In this document: one piece after another, positions 1-6,354 of the stretch
How the letters are laid out: the number at the start of each line of letters is the position of its first letter
Numbering within the stretch: position 1 is the first letter of the stretch
Assembly: GCA_903844785.1 (NCBI GenBank)
Contig: CAIMVB010000213.1
Span: 1-7,346, forward strand
From: an uncultured Rhodospirillales bacterium
Lineage (GTDB): Bacteria > Pseudomonadota > Alphaproteobacteria > Acetobacterales > Acetobacteraceae
Reading direction: 5' to 3'
Length of the DNA: 7,346 nucleotides
Made by a program: the position numbers and the translations under genes
The notes under the pieces: model-generated
Seen by the model: the letters and a program-made list of their open reading frames with translations, nothing else
Databases searched by the model: none
Told to the model about the DNA's origin: nothing

Positions 1-30
1 GCACTCACGCGCATGATGCGGCGGGAATAG

Positions 31-57
31 AACTGGCCCGCAACGTGAGCCAGTTTT
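31..57. terminator. Candidate intrinsic terminator past the iron-binding protein gene
   Basis: A 7-base perfect inverted repeat, AACTGGC (31-37) and GCCAGTT (49-55), encloses an 11-base loop. On the + strand the stem runs into TTTT (54-57), which fits termination of a gene entering from the left. On the - strand the stem begins 13 bases after the stop of the iron-binding protein gene but has no T-run, so it would be a weaker terminator for that gene. It is likely a shared terminator between convergent transcripts, although the gene to the left cannot be seen. Confidence 0.45.
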
Positions 58-68
58 CGTGAACAACC

Positions 69-1100
69 TCAGCGCCAGCCGGCGCGCTGCATGATGCGCA
101 GCGCCTCAGGCGCCAGCGCGCCATAACGCTGCGCATTCAATTGATCGGCGCGGAAACTGCCAAGCGCGGTCAGCGCCGGATGCGGTGCCACCCCTGCCAC
201 CACGGGATATTCGAAATTGCCATTGGCGAATAATTCCTGCGCCCGCTGACTTGAAAGATATTCAATGAAGCGCAGCGCACTGGCCTGATTGGCCGAAGAC
301 CGCACAACCCCGGCGCCCGAGACATTCACATGCGTCCCGCGATCCCCTGCGCCCTGATTGGGGAAGATCACGCCAATCCGATCATACAGCGCCTTTTCCT
401 GTGCATTGGCCGAAGCACCGAAGCGCGCCAGATAGTAGGTATTGGCAATGGCCATGCGCCCGACGCCAGCCGCCACCGCCTGGAATTGCGGCGTATCCCC
501 ACCCTGCGGCGGACGCGCCATATTCGCCACCACGCCGCGCGCCCAGGCTTCCGCTGCTTCCGCGCCATTGGCCAGCAGAAGGCTTGCCATCAGTGACGTG
601 TTATACGGATGTGCCGCCGCGCGTATCAGGATTTGGCCACGATAAACGGGCAGCGCCAGATCCTCATACCGCGCCACGCCTGCGGGGGCGCCTTTTTGCT
701 TGTCATACATGATCACGCGCGCGCGGCTGGAAAGCCCATACCATTGCCCATCGGCGGCGCGCAGATGCGCGGGGATGCGCGCCTGCAGGGTCTCGCTCCG
801 CGTTTCGGCCAGAATGCCGGCTTCCACTGCGCGGGCGAGCTTGGCGGCATCCACTGTCAGCAGCACATCGGCGGGGCTATTGGCACCTTCGGATTGGATG
901 CGCGCAATCAACTGATCCGCGTCACCTTCAATCAAGCGAATGCGAATGCCGGATTCCGCCGTGAAGCCCTCATATAGCGCGCGATCCGTATCATAATGGC
1001 GCGAGGAGTAGAGATTGAGCGCGCGTTCCTGCGCCGCGACCAGGGCGGGGCTGGCCAAAGGTGCAGCGAAGGGCAGTGCAAGCAGGGAACGGCGACGCAT
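69..1100 (-). CDS. Fe(3+) ABC transporter periplasmic substrate-binding protein (FutA/FbpA-like)
   Basis: This is a 343-residue periplasmic binding protein that captures ferric iron and hands it to an inner-membrane ABC permease/ATPase. Residues 1 to about 23 form a signal peptide: MRRR, then a hydrophobic Leu/Ala stretch, then VAAQ. The mature part opens with LNLYSSRHYDTD, the hallmark of FutA-type ferric-binding proteins, followed by LIEGDADQLI and EGANSPADVL, also characteristic of the family. Probable iron ligands by family analogy are His35, Tyr36, Tyr166 and the adjacent Tyr222-Tyr223 pair in NTYYLAR. Length is normal. The ATG is supported by AAAGG eight bases upstream. The gene is co-directional with the aldolase but separated by 182 bases holding two strong dyads, so it is probably its own transcription unit. 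Permease and ATPase genes are not in the window; they may lie to the left. The family call is firm; exact substrate preference is inferred. Confidence 0.92.
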   Translation of the reverse strand: MRRRSLLALPFAAPLASPALVAAQERALNLYSSRHYDTDRALYEGFTAESGIRIRLIEGDADQLIARIQSEGANSPADVLLTVDAAKLARAVEAGILAETRSETLQARIPAHLRAADGQWYGLSSRARVIMYDKQKGAPAGVARYEDLALPVYRGQILIRAAAHPYNTSLMASLLLANGAEAAEAWARGVVANMARPPQGGDTPQFQAVAAGVGRMAIANTYYLARFGASANAQEKALYDRIGVIFPNQGAGDRGTHVNVSGAGVVRSSANQASALRFIEYLSSQRAQELFANGNFEYPVVAGVAPHPALTALGSFRADQLNAQRYGALAPEALRIMQRAGWR

Positions 1101-1167
1101 CAGACAAACCTTTCGGAGCGGAGATTTGGGTGGCGGCAGATCAGGATCAAGAATCGAACCGCCACCC

Positions 1168-1180
1168 CTCGAAATTCTAG
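1168..1180. promoter_or_regulatory. Imperfect 13-base palindrome upstream of the iron-binding protein gene
   Basis: CTCGAA-A-TTCTAG is a dyad with five of six arm positions matched, lying about 70 bases upstream of the start codon of the iron-binding protein gene. A metal-responsive repressor site would be expected hereabouts. The TAGAA/TTC core is loosely reminiscent of alphaproteobacterial iron-control elements, but the match is too short to assign a regulator. Confidence 0.2.
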
Positions 1181-1210
1181 CCGCGCCCCGGCCTCAGGCC
1201 CATGCAGATC

Positions 1211-1237
1211 GGGCGGGGCAGCCCTGCGCCCCCGCCC
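1211..1237. repeat. GC-rich inverted repeat in the aldolase/iron-binding protein gap
   Basis: GGGCGGGG (1211-1218) is perfectly complementary to CCCCGCCC (1230-1237) across an 11-base loop. No T-run follows on either strand, so it is not a classic intrinsic terminator. It lies downstream of the larger stem-loop at 1247-1284 in the direction of transcription and could add to transcript termination or 3'-end protection. In a GC-rich genome such a repeat can also arise by chance. Confidence 0.3.
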
Positions 1238-1246
1238 CTTGAGAGA

Positions 1247-1284
1247 GAATGTAACGCGGCTTGTTGCCGAATCCCGTTACATTC
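1247..1284 (-). terminator. Strong stem-loop at the stop codon of the aldolase gene
   Basis: A perfect 10-base inverted repeat, GAATGTAACG (1247-1256) and CGTTACATTC (1275-1284), encloses a second 4-base stem, CGGC (1257-1260) and GCCG (1266-1269), with a 5-base loop (1261-1265) and a 5-base one-sided bulge (1270-1274). The right arm overlaps the aldolase stop codon (1283-1285). In the aldolase transcript the stem is followed by TCTCTC rather than a T-run. A 3'-end terminator or stabiliser is the simplest reading; a long dyad like this could also be a protein-binding operator. Confidence 0.45.
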
Positions 1285-2068
1285 AGCCTTGCAAGCCGCG
1301 CAGGAATTTCGCCCGCGCCCCGCCGCCCGCCATCAGGAAGGCATGGTCTGAACCGCTCAGCAGGAAGCGCGCGCCAAGGGCGATGTAATCCGGCGCGACT
1401 TTTTCATCATAAACGCCGCCCATGCCCATGACCTTGCCATGTGCCTTGCAGGCCGCCGCCACCTTGGCATAGGCGGCGCGCACATCCGGATGCCCGATCT
1501 GCCCGGCAATACCCATGGAGGCAGTCAGGTCCGATGTGCCGATCATCAGGCAATCCACCCCCGGCACGGCAGCGATAGAATCCGCATTCGCGACCGCTTC
1601 CGGCGTTTCGATCATGACCGTCACCATGATCTGTTCGTTCAATTCCTTCTGCGCCGCGGCGGTATCGGAAACCTGGAAGCCATATTGCGCCGGCGGGCCG
1701 CCCCAGGAACGCTCACCCAAAGGCGGATAGCGGAAGGCGCGCACCACATCGCGGGCTTCATCCGCATTATCAATATGCGGCACCACCACACCCATGGCGC
1801 CATTATCCAGGCAGCGCGTGCCTTCAAACAGCGCATCCTTGCAGCAGCGCACCATGGGCGTGACGCCCTGCGAAAGTGCCGCCATGGCCATCCGCGTCGC
1901 GTCATCCACGCTCATCGCACCATGTTCCATGTCAATGAACAGCCAATCAAAGCCCGAAGCCGCGGCAATCATGCCGACAGCCGGGGTGCGCAGATGATGC
2001 ACGCCAAAACCAAGGGCGAGTTCACCCTTTTCCAGGCGACGACGCGCGAAATTAGGAGCGATAGGCAT
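1283..2068 (-). CDS. HpcH/HpaI-family class II aldolase
   Basis: This 261-residue protein is of the HpcH/HpaI aldolase/citrate lyase family: metal-dependent TIM-barrel enzymes that reversibly cleave 2-keto-3-deoxy or 4-hydroxy-2-oxo acids to pyruvate (or a related keto acid) and an aldehyde. The catalytic set known from E. coli HpaI can be aligned: Asp46 and His49 in FIDMEHG, Arg74 in PMVRCC, metal ligand Glu154 in MIETPEA and metal ligand Asp180 in MIGTSDLTAS. GERSWGG (118-124) is also typical. The ATG at 2068 is chosen because GGGGAAA lies about four bases upstream and the protein then has normal length; an in-frame upstream start at 2107 would add 13 atypical residues. It follows the DNA ligase by 54 bases on the same strand and may be co-transcribed with it, although no functional link is apparent. 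The physiological substrate cannot be told; 2,4-dihydroxyhept-2-enedioate is only one possibility. Confidence 0.9.
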   Translation of the reverse strand: MPIAPNFARRRLEKGELALGFGVHHLRTPAVGMIAAASGFDWLFIDMEHGAMSVDDATRMAMAALSQGVTPMVRCCKDALFEGTRCLDNGAMGVVVPHIDNADEARDVVRAFRYPPLGERSWGGPPAQYGFQVSDTAAAQKELNEQIMVTVMIETPEAVANADSIAAVPGVDCLMIGTSDLTASMGIAGQIGHPDVRAAYAKVAAACKAHGKVMGMGGVYDEKVAPDYIALGARFLLSGSDHAFLMAGGGARAKFLRGLQG

Positions 2069-2122
2069 GGTGTTTCCCCAAATGAGTTGATGGCCGAAGC
2101 GCAGCATGCGGGGGCGGGCGGG

Positions 2123-3706
2123 TCAATCCTGCCCGATCAATGCCAGGGCGGTTTCCAGCCGATCCGCTTCTTCGGCCGGCTTGTCGCGGCGGATGCGCGC
2201 AATGCGTGGAAAGCGGAGCGCGACACCCGATTTATGCCGCGTGCTGCGCTGCGCTGCATCAAAAGCCACTTCCAGCACCAACGCCTTTTCCACTTCCCGT
2301 ACCGGGCCGAAGCGGTCCACCGTATTGTTCCTGATCCAGCGATCAAGCCAAACCAATTCTTCATCCGTATAGCCGGAATAGGCCTTGCCGATCGGCACCA
2401 ATTCGCCATCTTCGCGCCAGACGCCGAAGGTGTAATCCGAATAGAAGCTGCTGCGCTTGCCATGGCCGCGCTGTGCATACATCAGCACCACATCAAGCGT
2501 GAGCGGCGCGCGCTTCCATTTCCACCATTGGCCCTTCACGCGGCCAGGCAGGTAAGGGCCATCGGCGCGCTTCAGCATAAGCCCTTCAATCGCCGCATCG
2601 CGAGCACCTTCGCGTAAGCCTTGCAATTCGGCAATTTCGCTGAAGGTGATGATGCCTGAAAGATCCATGCGCGGCGGTTGCTGGCGCTGATACCAAGCTT
2701 CCAACCGTGCCCGCCGTACTGAGAAGGGCAGGGGGCGCAAATCCTCATCCCCTTCAAACAACATGTCGTAAAGGCGGATGCCCACCGGATAATCGCGCTG
2801 CATTTTGGCAGTCACGCTTTTGCGGTTGAGCCTTTGTTGCAGATCAGCAAAGGGCGCCACTTCACCATCCCGCAGCACCAGCAATTCGCCATCCAGCACG
2901 GCGTGGAAATCAAGCCCATTCATCATTTCTGGAAAGCTTGCGGAGATATCCTCAGCGCCGCGACTCCATAGGCGTTGGCCGCCGGGCCCCGCGCTGAGTT
3001 GCACGCGAATGCCATCCCATTTCCATTCAGCGCGATAGGCGCTGGGATCAAGTGCCGCGAGATCAGCTTCTTCCAGCGGATGGGCCAGCATCAGGGACCG
3101 AAAGATGGGGGTGGATTTTGGATCCGGCCGCGCTGCCTTGCCTTCCAGCCAGGCGAAAAGTGGCTCATAGGGCGGGGCGATGGCGTGCCAGGCTTCTTCA
3201 ATGGCTTCCACCGCTTCGCCAGACCATTCAGCGAGTGCCACACGGGCAAGCCGGGCGGAGACGCCAACGCGCAAGCCGCCTGTCAGCAGCTTGATCAGCG
3301 CAAGCCGCCCGGACCCATCCAGCGTATCAAGCCAGCCCGCGATCAGCGCCGGCACTTCTGCTTTCGGCGTGGTTTCAAGGGCGGCGATGATATCGGAAAG
3401 CGCCGGCGGCGGCGCATTCACGCCTGCGCGTTTCGGCCAAATTAATGCAATGGTTTCAGCAAGATCGCCGACATAATCATAGGAAAGCCGGAACAATTCA
3501 GCGTCCACCCGCGCCATGGTGATTTCCCTGAGCATGGCGGGTTTGGCAGTGCCAAGCTTCAGGCTTTCCGTAATGGCGGCCAAGCCCAGGCCACGTTCCG
3601 GGTCTGGCTGGCCGGCAAACCATTGGCCAAGAAGCGCGAGTTTGGCATTCCGCCCGGGGGAGAAGACCAGCCTTTCCAGCAATTCAGCGAAGGCGGGAAG
3701 GGTCAT
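2123..3706 (-). CDS. Ligase-associated DNA damage response ATP-dependent DNA ligase
   Basis: This 527-residue ATP-dependent DNA ligase seals nicks by way of an enzyme-AMP intermediate. The N-terminal helical DNA-binding region (about 1-200) opens with FAELLERLVFSPGRNAKL, typical of the bacterial 'cisplatin damage response' ligase family. The adenylation domain holds motif I EWKWDGIR with nucleophile Lys229, motif III LDGELL (271-276), motif IV EGLMLKR (374-380) and motif V WWKWKR (394-399). The C-terminal OB domain ends with motif VI-like RFPRIARIRRDKP (498-510). Length is normal for the family. The ATG at 3706 is chosen by family N-terminus; the frame stays open upstream to a TTG at 3817, but those 37 codons are not ligase-like. 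Shine-Dalgarno support is weak. The usual partner exonuclease lies 2.6 kb away at 6364, separated by three glycosyltransferase genes, and the usual downstream helicase is replaced by an aldolase. Confidence 0.95.
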   Translation of the reverse strand: MTLPAFAELLERLVFSPGRNAKLALLGQWFAGQPDPERGLGLAAITESLKLGTAKPAMLREITMARVDAELFRLSYDYVGDLAETIALIWPKRAGVNAPPPALSDIIAALETTPKAEVPALIAGWLDTLDGSGRLALIKLLTGGLRVGVSARLARVALAEWSGEAVEAIEEAWHAIAPPYEPLFAWLEGKAARPDPKSTPIFRSLMLAHPLEEADLAALDPSAYRAEWKWDGIRVQLSAGPGGQRLWSRGAEDISASFPEMMNGLDFHAVLDGELLVLRDGEVAPFADLQQRLNRKSVTAKMQRDYPVGIRLYDMLFEGDEDLRPLPFSVRRARLEAWYQRQQPPRMDLSGIITFSEIAELQGLREGARDAAIEGLMLKRADGPYLPGRVKGQWWKWKRAPLTLDVVLMYAQRGHGKRSSFYSDYTFGVWREDGELVPIGKAYSGYTDEELVWLDRWIRNNTVDRFGPVREVEKALVLEVAFDAAQRSTRHKSGVALRFPRIARIRRDKPAEEADRLETALALIGQD

Positions 3707-3730
3707 GGCGGGCGCGGTTCCGGTTCCATC

Positions 3731-3737
3731 CGTCCTA
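3731..3737. repeat. Left copy of a 7-base direct repeat bracketing the glycosyltransferase block
   Basis: CGTCCTA here recurs at 6360-6366, where it overlaps the stop codon of the exonuclease gene. The two copies flank the three glycosyltransferase genes. If the segment between them were removed, the exonuclease stop would lie 28 bases before the ligase ATG. A 7-base match is short and could be chance. Confidence 0.25.
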
Positions 3738-3801
3738 TATGCGCATGTACGTGCTGTGCTGCCAGATCCTGGCTTGAGCATGGCGGCCAGTTGGTGCTGG
3801 T

Positions 3802-4659
3802 ATGGGTGGCAGATCAATGATCCGTTTCAGTCACCAAATCGCCGGACACATGCCGATACCGAAGATTATTCACCAAACCTTCCCTGCGCGCCGCGATATG
3901 CCAGAATTTCTCGTGGAAAATGCGCGGAAGTTGCAGGCAATGAACCCGGGCTGGCAATATCGGCTTTATGAAGACGCCGATTGTGCGCGTTTCATTCGTG
4001 ATAATTACGATGTGGCTACTGAGCGGCTTTTTAAGGCGATCCATCCCCACTACGGGGCCGCCCGCGCCGATTTTTTCCGCTATTTGCTGCTTTATCGGTT
4101 GGGCGGCGTATATCTTGATATCAAATCGGGCTGCAGCGTACCTTTGGATAGTATTCTGAAGGAAAATGATGAATTTCTGCTATCCCATTGGCGTCATCCG
4201 CAGGATGGATACCACCCGGCATTCGGCGTTACTGCGGAACTTCAGCAGTGGCACATTATGGCGTCTGCCGGACACCCCTTGCTTGCGGCAGTGATCGCGC
4301 AGGTTTCAGAAAATTTGCGTCAATATGATCCACTGCGCCAAGGGGTTGGTAAACTAGCCGTGCTGCAGGTGACCGGCCCTATTGCCTATACACGCGCCAT
4401 CATGCCTTTACTGCCAGACCATCCACATCGTTTTTTCGAAGCCGAGGCAATGGGCGTTACCTATTCAGTCACGCCAATTCGTCACGACAAGATTTTTCGC
4501 AAACATTATTCAAAGCAAACACGGCCTTTGATTCGCTTTGCCGATGTTCGGAAGAATTATCTCTCGCCACAGATCATTCCCTTGATGTTGATGTACATGA
4601 ACGGCCGCTTCTACAAATTTTTGCGCAAAACCACCAGCGATCTGCGCCGTTGGCGCTAG
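3802..4659 (+). CDS. GT32/OCH1-like glycosyltransferase (sugar-binding region with DxD-like motif)
   Basis: This protein of up to 285 residues belongs to the Gly_transf_sug/OCH1-type superfamily: retaining GT-A enzymes that use nucleotide-sugars, often in surface polysaccharide synthesis. Visible signatures are PKIIHQTF (20-27), NPGWQYRLYEDADC (48-61), and HYGAARADFFRYLLLYRLGG (83-102) leading straight into VYLDIKSGC (103-111), where the metal-binding DxD normally sits; here the second acidic residue is Lys108. A basic C-terminus (FLRKTTSDLRRWR) may contact the membrane; no transmembrane segment is seen. ATGs at 3802, 3817 and 3850 are all possible and none has a strong Shine-Dalgarno; 3850 gives MPIPKIIHQTF, the usual family N-terminus. 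Hand counts put GC at about 40-58% per 60 bases, clearly below the flanking genes. It is divergent from the ligase and convergent with the next glycosyltransferase, sharing a CTAG stop. Donor and acceptor are unknown. Confidence 0.85.
   Translation: MGGRSMIRFSHQIAGHMPIPKIIHQTFPARRDMPEFLVENARKLQAMNPGWQYRLYEDADCARFIRDNYDVATERLFKAIHPHYGAARADFFRYLLLYRLGGVYLDIKSGCSVPLDSILKENDEFLLSHWRHPQDGYHPAFGVTAELQQWHIMASAGHPLLAAVIAQVSENLRQYDPLRQGVGKLAVLQVTGPIAYTRAIMPLLPDHPHRFFEAEAMGVTYSVTPIRHDKIFRKHYSKQTRPLIRFADVRKNYLSPQIIPLMLMYMNGRFYKFLRKTTSDLRRWR
4644..4656. terminator. Small shared hairpin at the convergent glycosyltransferase 3' ends
   Basis: GCGCC (4644-4648), loop GTT, GGCGC (4652-4656) forms a tight 5-base stem at the point where the two convergent glycosyltransferase genes meet. 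It falls at the end of the + gene and directly at the stop of the - gene. There is no T-run, so it is at best a weak bidirectional pause or terminator. Confidence 0.25.
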
Positions 4660-5393
4660 GGTTGCGCGTACCAAGAAAATTTTTGCGCCGCAGCATAAGC
4701 GCGTTCTTCCGCAAGATTGATGCCGCTGTCCCGATACCAGGGAAGGTGGCGCGCGGTGAAATCCCCGGCAACACGCACCGCGCGATAGAAACCGGCCTTC
4801 TTTCTTGTGAAGAACTTCTTGTTATACAAGGCAAAAGTCGTATCAATATCCGCTCTGTAGATCGGATCGCCTGCTTTGGTGGTTGCTATCTGCTGCTGCC
4901 AGAACTGGCTCTCCCAAGAAACAATGTCATGGCTTTGGCCTTTCACATTTACGGTTATATCGCGGAAGGCGTGGTGGTCTTGGATTTTTAGCGCAAAGCC
5001 CGCCTTGCCGATCTGATGTTCTTCGGTCAGACCCGCCAGGGTTTGCAGAAAATCAGGCGGCAGGCGTGGGTTGAATTGAATATCAGGGTCTGTCACGCAG
5101 AAAATCTGCGGCAAGCGGAGATAGAAAAACCAATTCCGTGCAAAATATTTTGGACCAACATTGCGCCTTAGCCGAATGACGTTGGCTTTGCTCTCCATGG
5201 CATCAAGCAACTGCCGCATTTCGGCGGAGCTAGAGGCATTATCAATCAGAATAATGCGCGAAAGACCAAGGCCAAGAAGCTGATCGACCATCATGCGGCA
5301 ATAGGATGGGTTGTTGAAGGTGGGGATGAAGATGGGGATGTTCTGGACGGCCCGTTTGCTAACAGGACTTATCGCGAGCTTTCTAAAAAGCAA
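4656..5393 (-). CDS. GT2-like (GT-A fold) glycosyltransferase with TTG start
   Basis: This 245-residue protein is a GT-A fold glycosyltransferase of the GT2 superfamily. Motifs in order are IPIFIPTFNN (19-28), the start of the nucleotide-binding fold; IILIDNAS (47-54) with Asp51; RRNVGPKYFARNW (76-88); and VTDPDIQFNP (100-109), which holds the metal-binding D-x-D (102-104). The C-terminal part has ADIDTTFALY (181-190) and ARHLPWYRDSG (214-224), an acceptor-side signature seen in some capsule/LPS-type enzymes. The start is TTG (5391-5393): an in-frame TAG lies 15-17 bases upstream, no nearby ATG or GTG is in frame, and GAGAG sits seven bases before it. It transcribes leftward from the AT-rich region and overlaps the convergent GT32-like gene by four bases. 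GC is about 53-57% in sampled stretches. It probably adds one sugar to a surface glycan; specificity is unknown. Confidence 0.87.
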   Translation of the reverse strand: MLFRKLAISPVSKRAVQNIPIFIPTFNNPSYCRMMVDQLLGLGLSRIILIDNASSSAEMRQLLDAMESKANVIRLRRNVGPKYFARNWFFYLRLPQIFCVTDPDIQFNPRLPPDFLQTLAGLTEEHQIGKAGFALKIQDHHAFRDITVNVKGQSHDIVSWESQFWQQQIATTKAGDPIYRADIDTTFALYNKKFFTRKKAGFYRAVRVAGDFTARHLPWYRDSGINLAEERAYAAAQKFSWYAQP

Positions 5394-5607
5394 ATACTTT
5401 CTCTCATTCTATGAAATCTTATGTGATAGTGTGGCGCACAATAGAATATTTCGGCAATACTTGGGTTTATTATTTTGAATAAAAGATCTTAATCAATATT
5501 TCTTTCGGGATAATCTCTGGGAAAAGAGCGCGGGCAATGGATTTGCAATGATTGCGTAAAATAAATAGAAAGATTTATCCATAATCCGTCTCCGGTTCTC
5601 AATTCTC
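5394..5607. other. AT-rich divergent intergenic region between two glycosyltransferase genes
   Basis: These 214 bases hold no credible gene. Composition drops sharply: hand counts give about 27% GC in 5461-5520 and about 37% in 5521-5580. The region must carry the promoters of both flanking glycosyltransferase genes. It contains a 7-base inverted repeat, ATTCTAT (5407-5413) and ATAGAAT (5441-5447), surrounding a short dyad TGTG-GCG-CACA, and two copies of AATATTTC (5445-5452 and 5495-5502). No single regulator site could be assigned. Confidence 0.6.
5543..5571 (+). promoter_or_regulatory. Possible sigma-70-type promoter for the rightward glycosyltransferase
   Basis: TTGCAA (5543-5548, four of six matches to TTGACA) and TAGAAA (5566-5571, four of six matches to TATAAT) are spaced 17 bases apart. 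This would start transcription about 30 bases before the ATG at 5608. In such AT-rich sequence partial matches are common, so the call is tentative. Confidence 0.3.
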
Positions 5608-6354
5608 ATGGCCCAACCCCTTTTCACTATCTGCACCCTGATGACCAATCAGGCGCAATACGAGGAGATGCGCGCCAGCTTTGTTGCCAAAGGCTTCCAG
5701 GAAGAAGAGACAGAGTTTTTGTGCCTGGATAATACTGATGGAAATCGTTGGGACGCATTCTCGGGCATCGCCCTCTTCATGACGCAGGCAAAGGGGCGTT
5801 TCTTGATCATTTGTCATCAAGATATTCGCTTGATTGATAGCAGAACCCAGCTTTGTGAAAAGCTCTCTGAACTTGATACCCTTGATCGCTTTTGGGCGCT
5901 GGCTGGAAATGCCGGCGGGACTGTCGCTGGGGGGATAGCCACCCGCATTTCTGATCCACATGGCGAAGATCAACGTCGGGGAAGTTTTCCGGCTAAAGCC
6001 GTAAGCCTTGATGAAAATTTCATCCTGCTACGGCGTGATACGCCCATAGGGATTTCCGCCACCTTATCAGGTTTTCACTTCTACGGGACGGATTTATGCC
6101 TGCAAGCACGCTTCGCGGGTCGTAGTGCCTGGATCATCGATTTTCACCTGCGACATTTAAGTGCCGGGCGGGTGGACCGTTCTTTTTATCTCGCCCAGCA
6201 GGCTCTACAGTCGCACTATAACGCACTTCTCTCCCGCCCTTGGAAAATCCGTACTACCTGTACGCGTTTAAATTTGGGTCACTCGTTGGGAGGGCTTGTT
6301 CGGCAGTGGTTTGCAAATCGCCGATTGGCGCGCCGCTTGAACCAAGCGCCGTAA
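5608..6354 (+). CDS. GT2-like glycosyltransferase of the HQD type (Glyco_tranf_2_5-like)
   Basis: This 248-residue protein has a glycosyltransferase-like GT-A layout: LFTICTLMTN (5-14) opens the fold; EFLCLDNTDGN (36-46) carries the nucleotide-side Asp41; GRFLIICHQDIRLID (63-77) puts HQD at 70-72 where the metal-binding motif sits; SLDENFILLRRD (133-144) and SGFHFYGTDLCLQA (154-167) hold an acidic residue (Asp162) in the place of the catalytic base; His180 and His183 lie in FHLRHLS. It resembles families annotated 'glycosyltransferase-like, family 2' with an H[DEQ]D motif. The C-terminus is basic (RRLARRL). The ATG at 5608 has no recognisable Shine-Dalgarno, yet the fold starts immediately after it, so a later start is unlikely. 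It is divergent from the TTG-start glycosyltransferase and convergent with the exonuclease nine bases beyond its stop. GC is about 42-52% in sampled stretches. Substrate is unknown. Confidence 0.78.
   Translation: MAQPLFTICTLMTNQAQYEEMRASFVAKGFQEEETEFLCLDNTDGNRWDAFSGIALFMTQAKGRFLIICHQDIRLIDSRTQLCEKLSELDTLDRFWALAGNAGGTVAGGIATRISDPHGEDQRRGSFPAKAVSLDENFILLRRDTPIGISATLSGFHFYGTDLCLQARFAGRSAWIIDFHLRHLSAGRVDRSFYLAQQALQSHYNALLSRPWKIRTTCTRLNLGHSLGGLVRQWFANRRLARRLNQAP

Noticed and set aside
1..62. Fragment of a + strand gene entering from the left and ending at TGA 60-62, or a - strand gene starting at ATG 14-12
   Set aside because: Only about 20 and 4 codons are visible respectively, with no recognisable motif; the + reading would also run through the hairpin at 31-57.
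2069..2107. Upstream ATG (2107) for the aldolase, adding 13 residues
   Set aside because: The extra residues are not family-like, and the Shine-Dalgarno GGGGAAA sits correctly for the ATG at 2068 instead.
1439..2617. Long + strand open frame (about 392 codons) opposite the aldolase and ligase
   Set aside because: It lies antisense across two well-identified genes, its translation is rich in His, Arg and Gln with no family signature, and long antisense frames are common in GC-rich coding DNA.
3715..3726. GGTTCCGGTTCC upstream of the ligase as an alphaproteobacterial LexA (SOS) box
   Set aside because: The known box is GTTC-N7-GTTC; here the two GTTC units are only two bases apart, so spacing is wrong.
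3707..3817. N-terminally extended ligase from the TTG at 3817
   Set aside because: The 37 added residues resemble no ligase N-terminus and overlap the divergent glycosyltransferase start; family members begin at the FAELLERL region.
4574..4991. Small frames spanning the convergent glycosyltransferase junction on both strands
   Set aside because: They overlap the two supported genes out of frame, have no motifs, and the supported genes' own frames run cleanly to their stops.
3802..6354. The glycosyltransferase block as a transposon or integron
   Set aside because: No transposase, integrase, terminal inverted repeats or attachment-site-like structure was found; only a 7-base direct repeat is present.
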